From NCBI GenBank assembly GCA_003249015.1, contig QBLS01000018.1, positions 23,661 through 87,660 on the forward strand: a stretch of 64,000 nucleotides of DNA, read 5' to 3'. Source of the DNA: Pseudanabaena sp. (GTDB taxonomy: Bacteria; Cyanobacteriota; Cyanobacteriia; Pseudanabaenales; Pseudanabaenaceae). Below are positions 44,163 to 53,860 of the stretch, piece after piece; the first letter of the stretch is position 1; each line of letters starts with the position of its first letter. The position numbers and the translations under genes were made by a program. The notes under the pieces were generated by a model. The model had not been told where the DNA came from and did not search any database. It saw only the letters and a program-made list of their open reading frames with translations.

Positions 44163-44265
44163 GCAATTCTCTCTATGAAACCAGCTTTGAGGTTTTCAGC
44201 GCCGAAGGCGCTGAAAACCTCAAAGCTGGTTTTTTGAAAGCTAATCTTTAATAATGAGAATTGCT
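44163..44265. repeat. Inverted-repeat element, AAACC / GCAATTCTC family
   Basis: Outer repeats GCAATTCTC (44163-44171) and GAGAATTGC (44257-44265), inner palindrome 44178-44233 with core GCGCC-GAA-GGCGC. Second copy of the element at 9870-9961. Confidence 0.85.
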
Positions 44266-44346
44266 GTATTTTCTCTCTAGGCATTGTCGAAGTAGGCTTC
44301 GAGGCTGTACTATATTTGACTGGACTGAAAATAGGAGACTAGTATC

Positions 44347-44583
44347 ATGAGTCGTGTATGCCAACTAACGGGCAAAAAAGCCAATAATGCCGTATCAATC
44401 TCCTTCTCCCATAAGCGCCACAAGCACTTACAACAAGTAAACTTACAAGATAAGAGAATTTGGTGGGAAGAAGGAAAGCGATTTGTAAAATTACAAATTT
44501 CTACCAAAGCAATCAAAACTTTGCAAAAGAAAGGACTAGCAGCATTTGCGAAAGAAGCAGGAATTGATCTTCGCAAGTTCTAA
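44347..44583 (+). CDS. rpmB: 50S ribosomal protein L28
   Basis: 78 residues, bL28: [20 protein letters not shown] with CxxT zinc-free variant, [20 protein letters not shown], then [16 protein letters not shown]. Basic, usual length. An AGGAG ribosome site (about 44331-44335) precedes the ATG. Transcribed alone. Confidence 0.97.
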   Translation: MSRVCQLTGKKANNAVSISFSHKRHKHLQQVNLQDKRIWWEEGKRFVKLQISTKAIKTLQKKGLAAFAKEAGIDLRKF

Positions 44584-44620
44584 GTCAAAAAGGGGTGCGA
44601 TGCGCTCCTTTCTGCTAATT

Positions 44621-44707
44621 AAATTTCAAAAGCGCGGCACTGCCGCGCTTTTGAAATTTTTTGGGTTTTTAAATAAAGAAAAGGCGTAGCTATTTCTTTA
44701 TTTGGTA
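44621..44707. repeat. Two palindromes downstream of rpmB
   Basis: Perfect 19-bp-arm hairpin 44621-44659 (AAATTTCAAAAGCGCGGCA, one-base loop), then an AAATAAAGAAAAGGC/GCTATTTCTTTATTT pair (about 44671-44702) of the ATGGC/GCCAT family. Confidence 0.85.
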
Positions 44708-44734
44708 TAAAAATTGCTGTAGCGGGATATTTTT

Positions 44735-45604
44735 ATGAAAGTTGGGATCGTGGGATTGGGTTTGATCGGTGGCTCATTAGGATTAGATTTACTTGCCGCC
44801 GCATCAAATGATCACTATGTATGGGGAATCAGTCGCAGCCCTGAAACTTGTAAACAAGCGATCGCGATCGCCTCTGTAAATATTGCCAGTACCACTATTG
44901 ATGACATTCCGACTCAAGTTCTTGAGCAAACTGAACTTGTCGTCATCTGCACGCCGATCGCCGCAATTTTGCCAACTATCGCCGCGCTTGCTCCTAAACT
45001 ACCAGCCCAAATAATTATTACTGACGTTGGTTCGGTCAAAGGGTTGATCGTCGAGCCAGCATCGGAAATTTGCAAAAAATATCATCAGCGCTTTGTGGGT
45101 AGCCATCCGATGGCGGGGACGGCTTTTCAAGGTATCGCCGCTGCTGAGCTTAATTTATTTCGCGATCGCCCTTGTGTGATTACATCTAGTGACGATATTG
45201 AGGCTGTGGCAAAGGTGCGATCGCTATGGGAATCGGTGGGGATGCATATTTATGAATGCTGTCCTGAAGAACACGATCGCGCTGTGGCAATGATTAGCCA
45301 TGCCCCTGTCATGATCAGCGCCAGCTTAATCGCCGCCTGTCAAAAGCAGGAGGATCAAAAGATTTTACAATTAGCTCAAAATCTAGCTAGCTCTGGGTTT
45401 CGCGATACTAGCCGCGTTGGTGGTGGTAATCCTGAGCTTGGTCGCCTCATGGCGGAATACAACCGAGAAGCAGTACTGCGATCGCTGCAAAAGTATCAAT
45501 TATCTCTACAAGTAGTTATTGATCTAATCGAAAATAAACAATGGGAAGAACTAGAGTTATTTCTGGCTGACACTCAACGCGATCGCCAGCTTTATACCAA
45601 ATAA
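44735..45604 (+). CDS. tyrA: Prephenate/arogenate dehydrogenase
   Basis: NAD(P)-dependent TyrA that makes tyrosine precursors; in cyanobacteria it usually prefers arogenate. 289 residues, single-domain form without chorismate mutase or ACT domain. Dinucleotide motif VGIVGLGLIGGSLGLDL (residues 3-19), catalytic His in RFVGSHPMAGT near 123, and the helix GFRDTSRVGGGNPEL near 225. Alone, ending in a strong hairpin. Confidence 0.95.
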   Translation: MKVGIVGLGLIGGSLGLDLLAAASNDHYVWGISRSPETCKQAIAIASVNIASTTIDDIPTQVLEQTELVVICTPIAAILPTIAALAPKLPAQIIITDVGSVKGLIVEPASEICKKYHQRFVGSHPMAGTAFQGIAAAELNLFRDRPCVITSSDDIEAVAKVRSLWESVGMHIYECCPEEHDRAVAMISHAPVMISASLIAACQKQEDQKILQLAQNLASSGFRDTSRVGGGNPELGRLMAEYNREAVLRSLQKYQLSLQVVIDLIENKQWEELELFLADTQRDRQLYTK

Positions 45605-45607
45605 AGA

Positions 45608-45684
45608 AAAGCCCTAAAAGCATCGCTCCGCGATGCTTTTAGGGCTTTTACTAAAAAAGGCAGTGCTATGCACTGCCTTTTTTA
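45608..45684. terminator. Two terminator-like hairpins between tyrA and thf1
   Basis: AAAGCCCTAAAAGCATCG/CGATGCTTTTAGGGCTTT (45608-45648) for tyrA, then TAAAAAAGGCAGTGC/GCACTGCCTTTTTTA (45652-45684) whose right arm contains the thf1 stop codon. Confidence 0.88.
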
Positions 45685-46401
45685 TTCTGGATTATTGGTA
45701 ACTGTTTCTGTTGGTTCTTGAACTGCTGCCGCTTCTTTTTGAGAACGTTTTTTGCGTTCAGCTTCTACCATGTCCGCAATCATCTGACGGGCTTGCTCAA
45801 TCTTGTCAAGATTAGAGCGATATAGGTCAATATCTTTGGATAGGCGGTCATTACCAAATTTGAGGATATCGCCCACTGATTTGATTAATTCTTCACGCTT
45901 GGTATTGTCGGCGATCGCCTCAGCATCACTAATTTCTAGCAGGGCATACAGTCCCACACCAAATAAACGACTGTACTTGAAGCTTTCTTTGGAGGAGATA
46001 GTTTTGAGTTGCTCTGTAAGTGGCTCAAGGTCGGTCGTTGCTTCTAGTGTGGTCAGTAAAGTCTTTACTTCATTAGGCGATCGCATTGCTAGATCGCTCA
46101 AGGTTGTGGCATCTTGACGAATCCGATCTGGATCAAACTGAAGCGCCGAACAAAGGGCATGAAATACGGCAAAGCGATCAGTTTCGGGCTTATAACCAAC
46201 TGTAAAGCGATCGAAGGTAGTCACCACCCCTAAAGCAAAAATTGGGTCATAAACAAATGATTGGTTGACTTTAAGTAAATGAATTTCCACCAAAAGCTCA
46301 TCAATAACCCGTCGATAGACCTGATTGACTGGCTTAGGGAAAGCAAGATAGAAGTCTTTTTTAGTATCTGAAACAGTACGGACGGTATTCACAGTCAGCA
46401 A
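45682..46401 (-). CDS. thf1: Thylakoid formation protein Thf1 (Psb29)
   Basis: 239 residues. The family start (TVRTVSDTKKDFYLAFPKPVN) and VYRRVIDELLVEIHLLKVNQ, FVYDPIFALGVVTTFDRF are diagnostic. Thf1/Psb29 is a thylakoid-associated helical protein that stabilises FtsH complexes during photosystem II repair. The C-terminal third is a charged coiled coil ending in a disordered tail (RSQKEAAAVQEPTE). Convergent with tyrA. Confidence 0.95.
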   Translation of the reverse strand: MLTVNTVRTVSDTKKDFYLAFPKPVNQVYRRVIDELLVEIHLLKVNQSFVYDPIFALGVVTTFDRFTVGYKPETDRFAVFHALCSALQFDPDRIRQDATTLSDLAMRSPNEVKTLLTTLEATTDLEPLTEQLKTISSKESFKYSRLFGVGLYALLEISDAEAIADNTKREELIKSVGDILKFGNDRLSKDIDLYRSNLDKIEQARQMIADMVEAERKKRSQKEAAAVQEPTETVTNNPE

Positions 46402-46511
46402 AACCTAAAAACAAAATATATGCATAATCATCGCACAGATAGCACTAGCATCAGTCTATCCCTATAGTTAAATTACGATCTTAAACAGCGTTTATCAGTC
46501 TAATGAAGCAG

Positions 46512-46552
46512 AAAAGTTGGTTCCCCCGCCGAAGGCGGGGGAACCAACTTTT
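46512..46552. repeat. Perfect palindrome, CCCGCC-GAA-GGCGGG core
   Basis: 19-bp arms (AAAAGTTGGTTCCCCCGCC), between two minus-strand genes. Confidence 0.9.
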
Positions 46553-46571
46553 GTACTGCGCTTGCTTGGCT

Positions 46572-47630
46572 CTAAGGATAGAAGGTAAGTTTAGGCAAAG
46601 CCAGCGACTCTTCCCAACCCATCATGATATTCATGCATTGCAATGCTTGGGCAGCCTGACCCTTCATTAAATTATCGATCGCCGAAACTACAATGACGCG
46701 CCCCGTGCGCCCATCAACCTCTACACCCAGATAGCAAAGATTTGTCCCCAGAGCCCACTTGGTTTGCGGGAAAGTATTCTTAGGTAAAACTTGTACCCAT
46801 TCTGAATTGCGATAGAACGACTTAAATATTGTCAAAACATCTTCTTTAACTAGCCCTGGATCGCGTAGCTTAGCGTACACCGTGGAGAGGATGCCGCGAA
46901 TCATGGGAATCAAGTGTGGCGTAAATTGTACCAACACATCTTGTCCTGCCATGTCGCTACAAATTTGCTCAATTTCAGGTGTGTGACGATGGCTAGCGAT
47001 CCCATAGGCTCCAAGAGAACCATCAGCTTCGGCTAGGAGTAAATTAGTCTTTGGTTGACGACCACCACCTGAAGTTCCCGATTTTGCATCAATGATGATT
47101 GTACTCGGATCAATTAGTCCTTGTTTGAGCAGAGGTTGCAGCGCTAATAGGCTTGCCGTTGGATAGCAACCAGCACACCCAACTAGATCAGCAGTAGCAA
47201 TGCGATCGCGGTAAATTTCGGGCAATCCATATACAGCTTTGGAGTTAACCTCTTGATCTGTCCGCGCTTCCTTATACCAAGACTCGTATACTTGTAAGTC
47301 AGTAAAACGATAATCGGCAGAAAGATCTAAGACCTTGCACCCCTTCGCCAAAAGCCTCGGTGCAATTTTACTAGCTAAACCATTGGGCAATGATAAAAAT
47401 ACGATTTTGCAGCGATCGGCGATCGCTTCAGGTTCTAGATTTTCTATGGGCAAGTCTACGGCATGAGCTATATGGGGATACAGATCGGCAAAATTTTGAC
47501 CCACAGAACCGCTACCACCCATGTAAGTAATATTTACCAAGGGATGCTCTAGGAGCAGTCTCACCAATTGAATACCACCATATCCCGATGCGCCAACAAT
47601 ACCAACGGGAATGCGATTCTGTGCACTCAT
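46572..47630 (-). CDS. argC: N-acetyl-gamma-glutamyl-phosphate reductase
   Basis: NADPH-dependent reductase of arginine synthesis. 352 residues from the ATG at 47630, chosen because GGTGGAG lies 8 nt upstream and the product begins [19 protein letters not shown]; the frame extends 20 residues further without a ribosome site. Nucleophile Cys in [12 protein letters not shown] near 150; [14 protein letters not shown] and RHTPEIEQ follow with the catalytic His. Monocistronic. Confidence 0.96.
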   Translation of the reverse strand: MSAQNRIPVGIVGASGYGGIQLVRLLLEHPLVNITYMGGSGSVGQNFADLYPHIAHAVDLPIENLEPEAIADRCKIVFLSLPNGLASKIAPRLLAKGCKVLDLSADYRFTDLQVYESWYKEARTDQEVNSKAVYGLPEIYRDRIATADLVGCAGCYPTASLLALQPLLKQGLIDPSTIIIDAKSGTSGGGRQPKTNLLLAEADGSLGAYGIASHRHTPEIEQICSDMAGQDVLVQFTPHLIPMIRGILSTVYAKLRDPGLVKEDVLTIFKSFYRNSEWVQVLPKNTFPQTKWALGTNLCYLGVEVDGRTGRVIVVSAIDNLMKGQAAQALQCMNIMMGWEESLALPKLTFYP

Positions 47631-47917
47631 AAACTTAACTCCACCAAAATATTGCAAATACTTCTTGCGTTTGGGACAACAACTTAGCATAAGCTAAGCC
47701 TTTAAGCTCAATTCGTGTCTAAAGACACCCAATAAGGGTAGGCGGCGCAAAGCGCCGCCTACCCTTATGAGATAAGCTCAATGCATCGCTTGGCTCAGCC
47801 AAACGTTATTCTGAGCGAAGCGGTGCAGACTTGATAGGACGGTTTCTTGCAAAACTCCCAAAGAGTAATGACGCTCTGCGCCATTACTCTTTGGGGCTTT
47901 AGTGCAAAGCCCTGTAA
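47631..47917. other. Intergenic region with palindromes
   Basis: Contains a perfect GGCGGCGC-AAA-GCGCCGCC palindrome (47732-47768), a degenerate TTGGCTCAGCCAA unit near 47790 and an imperfect CAAAGAGTAATG/CATTACTCTTTG hairpin (about 47858-47895). No ORF. Confidence 0.7.
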
Positions 47918-48937
47918 CTATGAATCGAGAAATTGTCTTAAGTGCGATATATTTTTGGGTCTGTAGCTAGGAACTGCCTGCCAACGCTGCTTGACGCTTC
48001 CGTGTAAAACTGAAGCATCGTCTTTCACCAACCGACTGACTCTTCCGTCTAGTTTAAATATTCCAGTCGGTTGATTGTCAAAGGGAATGTCAAAGCGAGG
48101 ATTTAGCTTAGCTTCGAGGTAGCGTCGATCAATGGCTAAGCCCAAATTTTCCACATTCTCCATGATCCAGTTTAGGGTGATGTCAGATAAGCCAGAGGTT
48201 GAATCCGTACCTCCGCCCACACAACCATGATCGCCAACAAACCAGAGCTGCCGAATATTTGTGTCCGCCCCATCGCTACGTTCCATTGGAGTCGATTGAA
48301 AGGATTTACGAATCTCATCGATCGCTACGGCATGGAAAGCATTTTGAATCAAGCGATTGAGCTTTGTATCGAAGAACTCATATTTCTTATTATTCCAATC
48401 ATCAAAGGGAAGAAAAGGAACTAGGTCAGGAACTCCCAAAGCACCAACTGTGTCCCAACAACATATTGCTCGAATCGGAACATGGTTGCCGTAATTTTCG
48501 CGGAAGCTAATCGCAATCTTACTGCTGGGTTTTTTAGAGGGATCGCGATCGCGATAAAGCTGATATGCCTCAGTAGTTTTGCGGATATATTGACGCTTGA
48601 GCAGTCCCGAGCAGTAAATAAATCCTGCCAAACATCTAATAGTGTAAGCACCGCGACTAAATCCAAATAGATAAATTTCATCACCTTCTTCGTAGTTTAA
48701 GCTCAGAAATCTATAGGCTGATTCAATTTTTTGGTCAATGCCCCAACCAAAAGCGCCGCCACCAATCCGATCAATGAAGTTGTCTTCCGCACCAATTCCT
48801 TCATCGTAAAATACAATTTGCTGTACGCCTTGATCATCAATTTTACGAATTGACTGAGTGATTTTGACCACATTACTCGCACCTGAGCTATCTAGATTTA
48901 GCCAAGTTCCATCGCAGCAAACAATTAGTCTTTTCAT
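47918..48937 (-). CDS. DUF2235 alpha/beta-hydrolase (Tle1-like phospholipase fold)
   Basis: 339 residues. Start MKRLIVCCDGTWLNLDSSGA is the DUF2235 signature. The nucleophile elbow is GFSRGAYTIR with S94; the motif CCWDTVGALG near 165 and WFVGDHGCVGGG near 228 supply the acid and His regions. DUF2235 includes the catalytic domain of type VI Tle1 phospholipases, but no VgrG, PAAR or immunity gene is nearby, so here it may be a housekeeping esterase. Alone, minus strand. Confidence 0.88.
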   Translation of the reverse strand: MKRLIVCCDGTWLNLDSSGASNVVKITQSIRKIDDQGVQQIVFYDEGIGAEDNFIDRIGGGAFGWGIDQKIESAYRFLSLNYEEGDEIYLFGFSRGAYTIRCLAGFIYCSGLLKRQYIRKTTEAYQLYRDRDPSKKPSSKIAISFRENYGNHVPIRAICCWDTVGALGVPDLVPFLPFDDWNNKKYEFFDTKLNRLIQNAFHAVAIDEIRKSFQSTPMERSDGADTNIRQLWFVGDHGCVGGGTDSTSGLSDITLNWIMENVENLGLAIDRRYLEAKLNPRFDIPFDNQPTGIFKLDGRVSRLVKDDASVLHGSVKQRWQAVPSYRPKNISHLRQFLDS

Positions 48938-48974
48938 AGCGATTGTTCCTAAATACTTCTAAGTATCTCAGCAT

Positions 48975-49162
48975 AATTAAAACCTAAAACCAGAGATTGT
49001 CCCGTCCGCGTAGCGGGCAGAACAAACTTTTTGGTTGTTAGTTTACTTAGATCTAGCTAATTAAACAGGAGTGATGCTGAAGTCTATAATTAAGTGGCTA
49101 GGCGTGAGTAAACTAAAAAGATTGTTCCGCCCGCTACGCGGGCGGAACAATCTTTGAGGCTT
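48975..49162. repeat. Two palindromes of the CCGC-NNN-GCGG family
   Basis: A decayed copy (about 48983-49033, GTCCGCGTAGCGGGC core) and a nearly perfect copy (about 49110-49158, TTGTTCCGCCCGC-TAC-GCGGGCGGAACAA). Confidence 0.85.
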
Positions 49163-49202
49163 TATGCTGGGCTACTTATTCAAAAGTACACTGAAAAATC
49201 TT

Positions 49203-50481
<1,279 letters not shown>

Positions 50482-50549
50482 TTTTTAAGGATGAGTGAGG
50501 CGGCGCTTCGCGCCGCCTCACCAAGAATTTATACAAAGCAAGCAAAAAT

Positions 50550-50753
50550 ATGATTATGTTGCAAGTAAATGGTGATCAGCGTACCTGTACGCCTAATCTC
50601 ACCATGATCGAATTTTTAAAATATTTAGAACTAAATCCGCGCCTAGTTGCGGTGGAATATAACGGCGAGATTTTGCATCGTCAAAATTGGGAAAATACAA
50701 TTATTCAAAATGGCGATCGCCTAGAAATAGTCACCATCGTCGGTGGCGGTTAA
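50550..50753 (+). CDS. thiS: Sulfur carrier protein ThiS
   Basis: 67-residue ubiquitin-like carrier that brings sulfur to ThiG for the thiazole ring of thiamine. Features: MLQVNGDQRTCTPNLTMIEF, EYNGEILHRQNWEN, and the essential C-terminal IVTIVGGG. The ATG at 50556 is an equally good start. The last two codons and stop form part of a perfect palindrome. Confidence 0.9.
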   Translation: MIMLQVNGDQRTCTPNLTMIEFLKYLELNPRLVAVEYNGEILHRQNWENTIIQNGDRLEIVTIVGGG

Positions 50754-50804
50754 ATAAAAAAGGAAAGCATTGCAAAGCAATGCTTTCCTTTTTTATTTAA
50801 CCGC
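50746..50804. terminator. Perfect 28-bp-arm terminator containing the thiS 3' end
   Basis: Arms 50746-50773 and 50777-50804 around AAA, with A6/T6 runs; the left arm begins GCGGTTAAAT inside thiS, the right arm ends with its inverted copy ATTTAACCGC. Confidence 0.93.
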
Positions 50805-50821
50805 ATAGCAGGCAGAACCAT

Positions 50822-52003
50822 CTATACGGGTGTTGAAAAACGAATTTTCAAATAATCATCTTCCATCTTTGCCCCAGAGGTTTGTAGTAAAGATAGGGCT
50901 TGAGGTAGCACTAAGTTACGGCGATGGTTACCAATGCGAATATTCAGCTCATCACCTGTTTTGGTAAGCTCGATCTTCTCCTTGGGAACTCCTGGAAGAT
51001 AAAGCTCCAAACGATATTGCTTATTCTCTTCCACCACGCGCATCGTATTTTCTTTGTAATAGACTTGAGAAGGATCTTCTTCACCGTACAGAGTCTCTTT
51101 TAGTCGCTCAAGGGCAGCAATTCCGCACATCTCCTCGGCATACAGAGGGATCTGCTTAATTGGCAGCGGATGGAAATCACGGTGAATTTGTTCGCAATAC
51201 TGCTTTTGATTGTCTTTCCAAGCCTTGAAAAATGGATCTTGAACTTCTTCAGGGATAATCCGATTGGCAATTACCATATCAGTAGCGACATTGTAGAGAC
51301 TGAGGTAAGAATGCGCTCTCAGGGACTCATTGATGACCATTTTTTCAGGATTGGTCACTAGCCTTACGGTAGTAGTGGCATTGTTAGTTAGAATTTTTTC
51401 GAGATCTTCCAACTCCTCATAAAACTCATAGGGGGCATCCATGACTTCTTTATTAGGCAAAGAGAAACCCGTAACACGCTTAAAAATTGGCTCAAATACA
51501 GGGCTAAGCACCTGCGCCATACCTTGCAATGGCTTGTAAAACTTCCGCATATACCAGCCTGCAACTTCTGGTAATGAAAGTAAGCGTAGAGCTGTGCCTG
51601 TTGGTGCAGAGTCAATAATTAGCACATCATATTCTTTCTCATCGTGATGTCTCTTGACACGCACTAGACCAAAGATTTCATCCATTCCAGGCAAGATCGC
51701 CAACTCTTCTGCCTGTACACCTTCCAAGCCTCTTGCTTGCAGTACTTCGCTAATATATCGCTTTACAGCGCCCCAGTTACCCTCTAGCTCACGCAACGCA
51801 TCTAGTTCTGCGCCCCATAGGTTAGGACGCACTTGCACTGGGTCATGTCCTAGCTCAACCATAAAACTGTCGGCAAGGGAGTGAGCAGGGTCAGTACTTA
51901 GGACGAGGGTTTTGTAACCCAATTCAGCACAGCGTAAGCCTGTTGCTGCGGCTACGGAGGTTTTGCCAACCCCACCTTTTCCTGTCATTAAAATGATACG
52001 CAT
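50822..52003 (-). CDS. ArsA/Get3-family ATPase with alpha-crystallin-like domain (Get3d type)
   Basis: 393 residues from the ATG at 52003 ([16 protein letters not shown], deviant Walker A); the frame runs 19 residues further up with no support. The switch motifs [10 protein letters not shown] and [18 protein letters not shown] are intact. The C-terminal ~75 residues ([17 protein letters not shown]...LNIRIG...LKIRFS) form a small Hsp20/alpha-crystallin-like domain. This combination marks the Get3d group found in phototrophs, proposed to handle hydrophobic or tail-anchored clients rather than arsenite. No arsenite permease is present. Confidence 0.9.
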   Translation of the reverse strand: MRIILMTGKGGVGKTSVAAATGLRCAELGYKTLVLSTDPAHSLADSFMVELGHDPVQVRPNLWGAELDALRELEGNWGAVKRYISEVLQARGLEGVQAEELAILPGMDEIFGLVRVKRHHDEKEYDVLIIDSAPTGTALRLLSLPEVAGWYMRKFYKPLQGMAQVLSPVFEPIFKRVTGFSLPNKEVMDAPYEFYEELEDLEKILTNNATTTVRLVTNPEKMVINESLRAHSYLSLYNVATDMVIANRIIPEEVQDPFFKAWKDNQKQYCEQIHRDFHPLPIKQIPLYAEEMCGIAALERLKETLYGEEDPSQVYYKENTMRVVEENKQYRLELYLPGVPKEKIELTKTGDELNIRIGNHRRNLVLPQALSLLQTSGAKMEDDYLKIRFSTPV

Positions 52004-52683
52004 CGTCAATAAGACTCGTCTTTTATAGGTATTTTGAAGAACTAGGTAATACGGACTCACAAATGTGCTGTCACACTCCTGTGAATCATAGTTGTCGCTA
52101 CTTGTCTATGTGCTAACAAGATGGACGACAGCTATAAAAGCCAAACCCAGTATGGGTTTTAAATCATGGAATAGCTTAGCCATTTCCTGATTTTGGATAA
52201 CTTAGGATATTTAGAATCCAGAACCAGATGTTGCGCTGCTTGAATAGCACAGACTTCTAAGTTTTGAATTTGCGTATGCTCAGCTATTGACTTTGTTCTG
52301 GTACAGCCCTTAATGCTGACCCAGAGCCGAAATAATTTTTCGTGATTGTGGCTTTGTAAATCTTTACAATTATCTCTAATTTTAGCATTATGTTGAGCCA
52401 GCTTGCCTAGGGGCTTCGCTACTAATACGATGGCTAACCTGCTTAAAAATCTTGATCGCAGAAAGTAATTCTTGAGTGGTTGCTAAAGTAGCTATGGTTT
52501 CAGCAAATGTTGCCTATTAAGGTTTTGAATATTACAGTTTAATCGTTAAAAGCTTCTCTCTACGATGCTTTCAAGGATCAAGCTATAATTTTGGTCATCG
52601 CAGGACGCGGTAATACATGATAAATTTTCACTATCCCAAAGCAAATTTAACCTAGATCAAATAATTGCCGAGCTACTATTACC
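52004..52683. other. Long intergenic region with repeat remnants and a possible decayed minus-strand ORF
   Basis: Holds an imperfect ACTCACAAATGTG/CACACTCCTGTGA pair (about 52055-52084), an ATAGTTGTCG/CGACAGCTAT pair (about 52088-52137), and a CATGGAATAGC/GCCATTTCCTG pair near 52166-52192, the same order of units as at 33806-33935. Between 52159 and 52513 two minus-strand open frames without start codons join in a frameshift and look coding-like (…ATLATTQELLSAIKIFKQ, then AKPLGKLAQHNAKIRDNC). I regard these as a likely gene remnant. Confidence 0.5.
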
Positions 52684-53040
52684 ATGAGTGAATCAACTAA
52701 CTCTCCAATAAATTTAGAGCTATTGAAGCAAATATCTGAAGGTGACACAGAGTTTGAGATTGAGGTATTACAGGTCTATGTGGAAGACAATTGTAAAAGG
52801 ATTGAAGAAATACGTGAAGCGATCGCTTCTAAGAGATATTTAGAGATAACACAGGCTGCTCATCATATCAAAGGTGCAAGTGGTAATGTGGGGGCAACGC
52901 AACTACTCAACCTATCTACAATTTTAGAAAAAATGGAACATCCACAGGAACCAAGTTTGGTCAATGAAATTGTTGAGCAAATGTTAGAGGCGATGCAGGA
53001 TGTAAAAATATTTCTGAGAGAAATTGAGTCTCAAGGTTAG
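52684..53040 (+). CDS. Hpt (histidine phosphotransfer) domain protein
   Basis: 118-residue stand-alone Hpt. A helical bundle whose phospho-His is H60 in QAAHHIKGASGNVGA, the HxxKGxS pattern. It should pass phosphate between a hybrid kinase and a receiver; a single-domain receiver of compatible type is at 13957, but other partners surely exist. ATG start at 52684. The stop is overlapped by a palindrome. Confidence 0.9.
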   Translation: MSESTNSPINLELLKQISEGDTEFEIEVLQVYVEDNCKRIEEIREAIASKRYLEITQAAHHIKGASGNVGATQLLNLSTILEKMEHPQEPSLVNEIVEQMLEAMQDVKIFLREIESQG

Positions 53041-53076
53041 ATTTTGGGATGCCCGCTACGCGGGCATCCCAAAATC
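53040..53076. terminator. Perfect palindrome at the Hpt stop
   Basis: 17-bp arms (GATTTTGGGATGCCCGC), loop TAC; starts on the last base of the stop codon. A further decayed CCGC/GCGG unit (about 53093-53150) follows. Confidence 0.88.
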
Positions 53077-53203
53077 ATAAGTAGCTAGGCATAACCTAGA
53101 AAGCTGTGCCGTCCGCTTAGCAGAAAGCACGGCTTCTGGTTTTAGGTTTTAATTATGGTGAGTTACTTATAAAAATATTTACTGAAATCTTAAAATAAAG
53201 ATC

Positions 53204-53584
53204 ATGTCTTTACCTGCCTCCACGTTTGAAATATCCAACGATCGCGCCTACAACTTGATGGATGTAGAAGAAATTCAGAAGACCCTAGGAAGATCCCGTG
53301 CATCTATTTATCGCTATGCCAATACCGATCCCTCTAAAGGATTGCTGAATCTGCCCTATGATCCCACAAGATTAAACCCTGAATTGCGCCAAAGCGATCG
53401 CGATCCTTTACTGTTTCATCCCACTGAGGTATCGAGGTTTGCGCGAGATGTTTTGAAAATTAAACAGGTAACCATTCAGGTGCAAGAGACGGCTCAAAAT
53501 GAAACCAATCGGCTACTGAAAGAGATCTTGCAAGAGTTGCGATCGCTAAATCAAGCAATTCGATCAAACAAAACCCAAGAATAA
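53204..53584 (+). CDS. Probable DNA-binding protein with a helix-turn-helix
   Basis: 126 residues. After a short leader, YNLMDVEEIQKTLGRSRASIYRYAN (about 16-40) reads as a MerR/excisionase-like helix-turn-helix; LLFHPTEVSRFARDVL follows and the last 45 residues form a coiled coil (TAQNETNRLLKEILQELRSL). Small proteins of this form occur widely in cyanobacteria, but I cannot name a function. It lies 276 nt upstream of the TamB-like gene, which is a positional link only. Its 3' end seeds a chain of palindromes. Confidence 0.75.
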   Translation: MSLPASTFEISNDRAYNLMDVEEIQKTLGRSRASIYRYANTDPSKGLLNLPYDPTRLNPELRQSDRDPLLFHPTEVSRFARDVLKIKQVTIQVQETAQNETNRLLKEILQELRSLNQAIRSNKTQE

Positions 53585-53719
53585 TTTTGAAATTGTGGCA
53601 TCACCACAATTTCAAAATTATTCTTGGGTTTCAGAATGGGGCAGTTTCGAGCCGCCCCATTCTGAAACCCAAAAAGGTTGTTCCACAAGCGTAGCGGGCG
53701 GAACAACCTTTTTGGGTTT
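53571..53719. repeat. Chain of three perfect palindromes joined by shared arms
   Basis: First: arms 53571-53598/53604-53631 (28 bp) starting with the gene's last codons. Second: 53624-53642/53654-53672 (19 bp). Third: 53665-53684/53700-53719 (20 bp). Each shares the TTGGGTTT or AAACCCAA end of the one before. Confidence 0.93.
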
Positions 53720-53860
53720 TAGTTTACTTATGCCTAGTTACTTAATACAGATGGCTGAAGATTATTAACAAGAGAATGACGGAATTAACACAAACGATGG
53801 TGAGTATCTTGAGAAGATATGCAAAAATAATGACGTGTGGGCATCTATGGAGTGAATATT

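Noticed and set aside
47918..48937. Type VI secretion effector
   Set aside because: The DUF2235 domain alone does not show it; there is no VgrG, Hcp, PAAR or immunity gene in the region.
50822..52003. Arsenite resistance (ArsA) function
   Set aside because: No arsB, arsR or arsD nearby, and the C-terminal alpha-crystallin-like domain fits the Get3d group.
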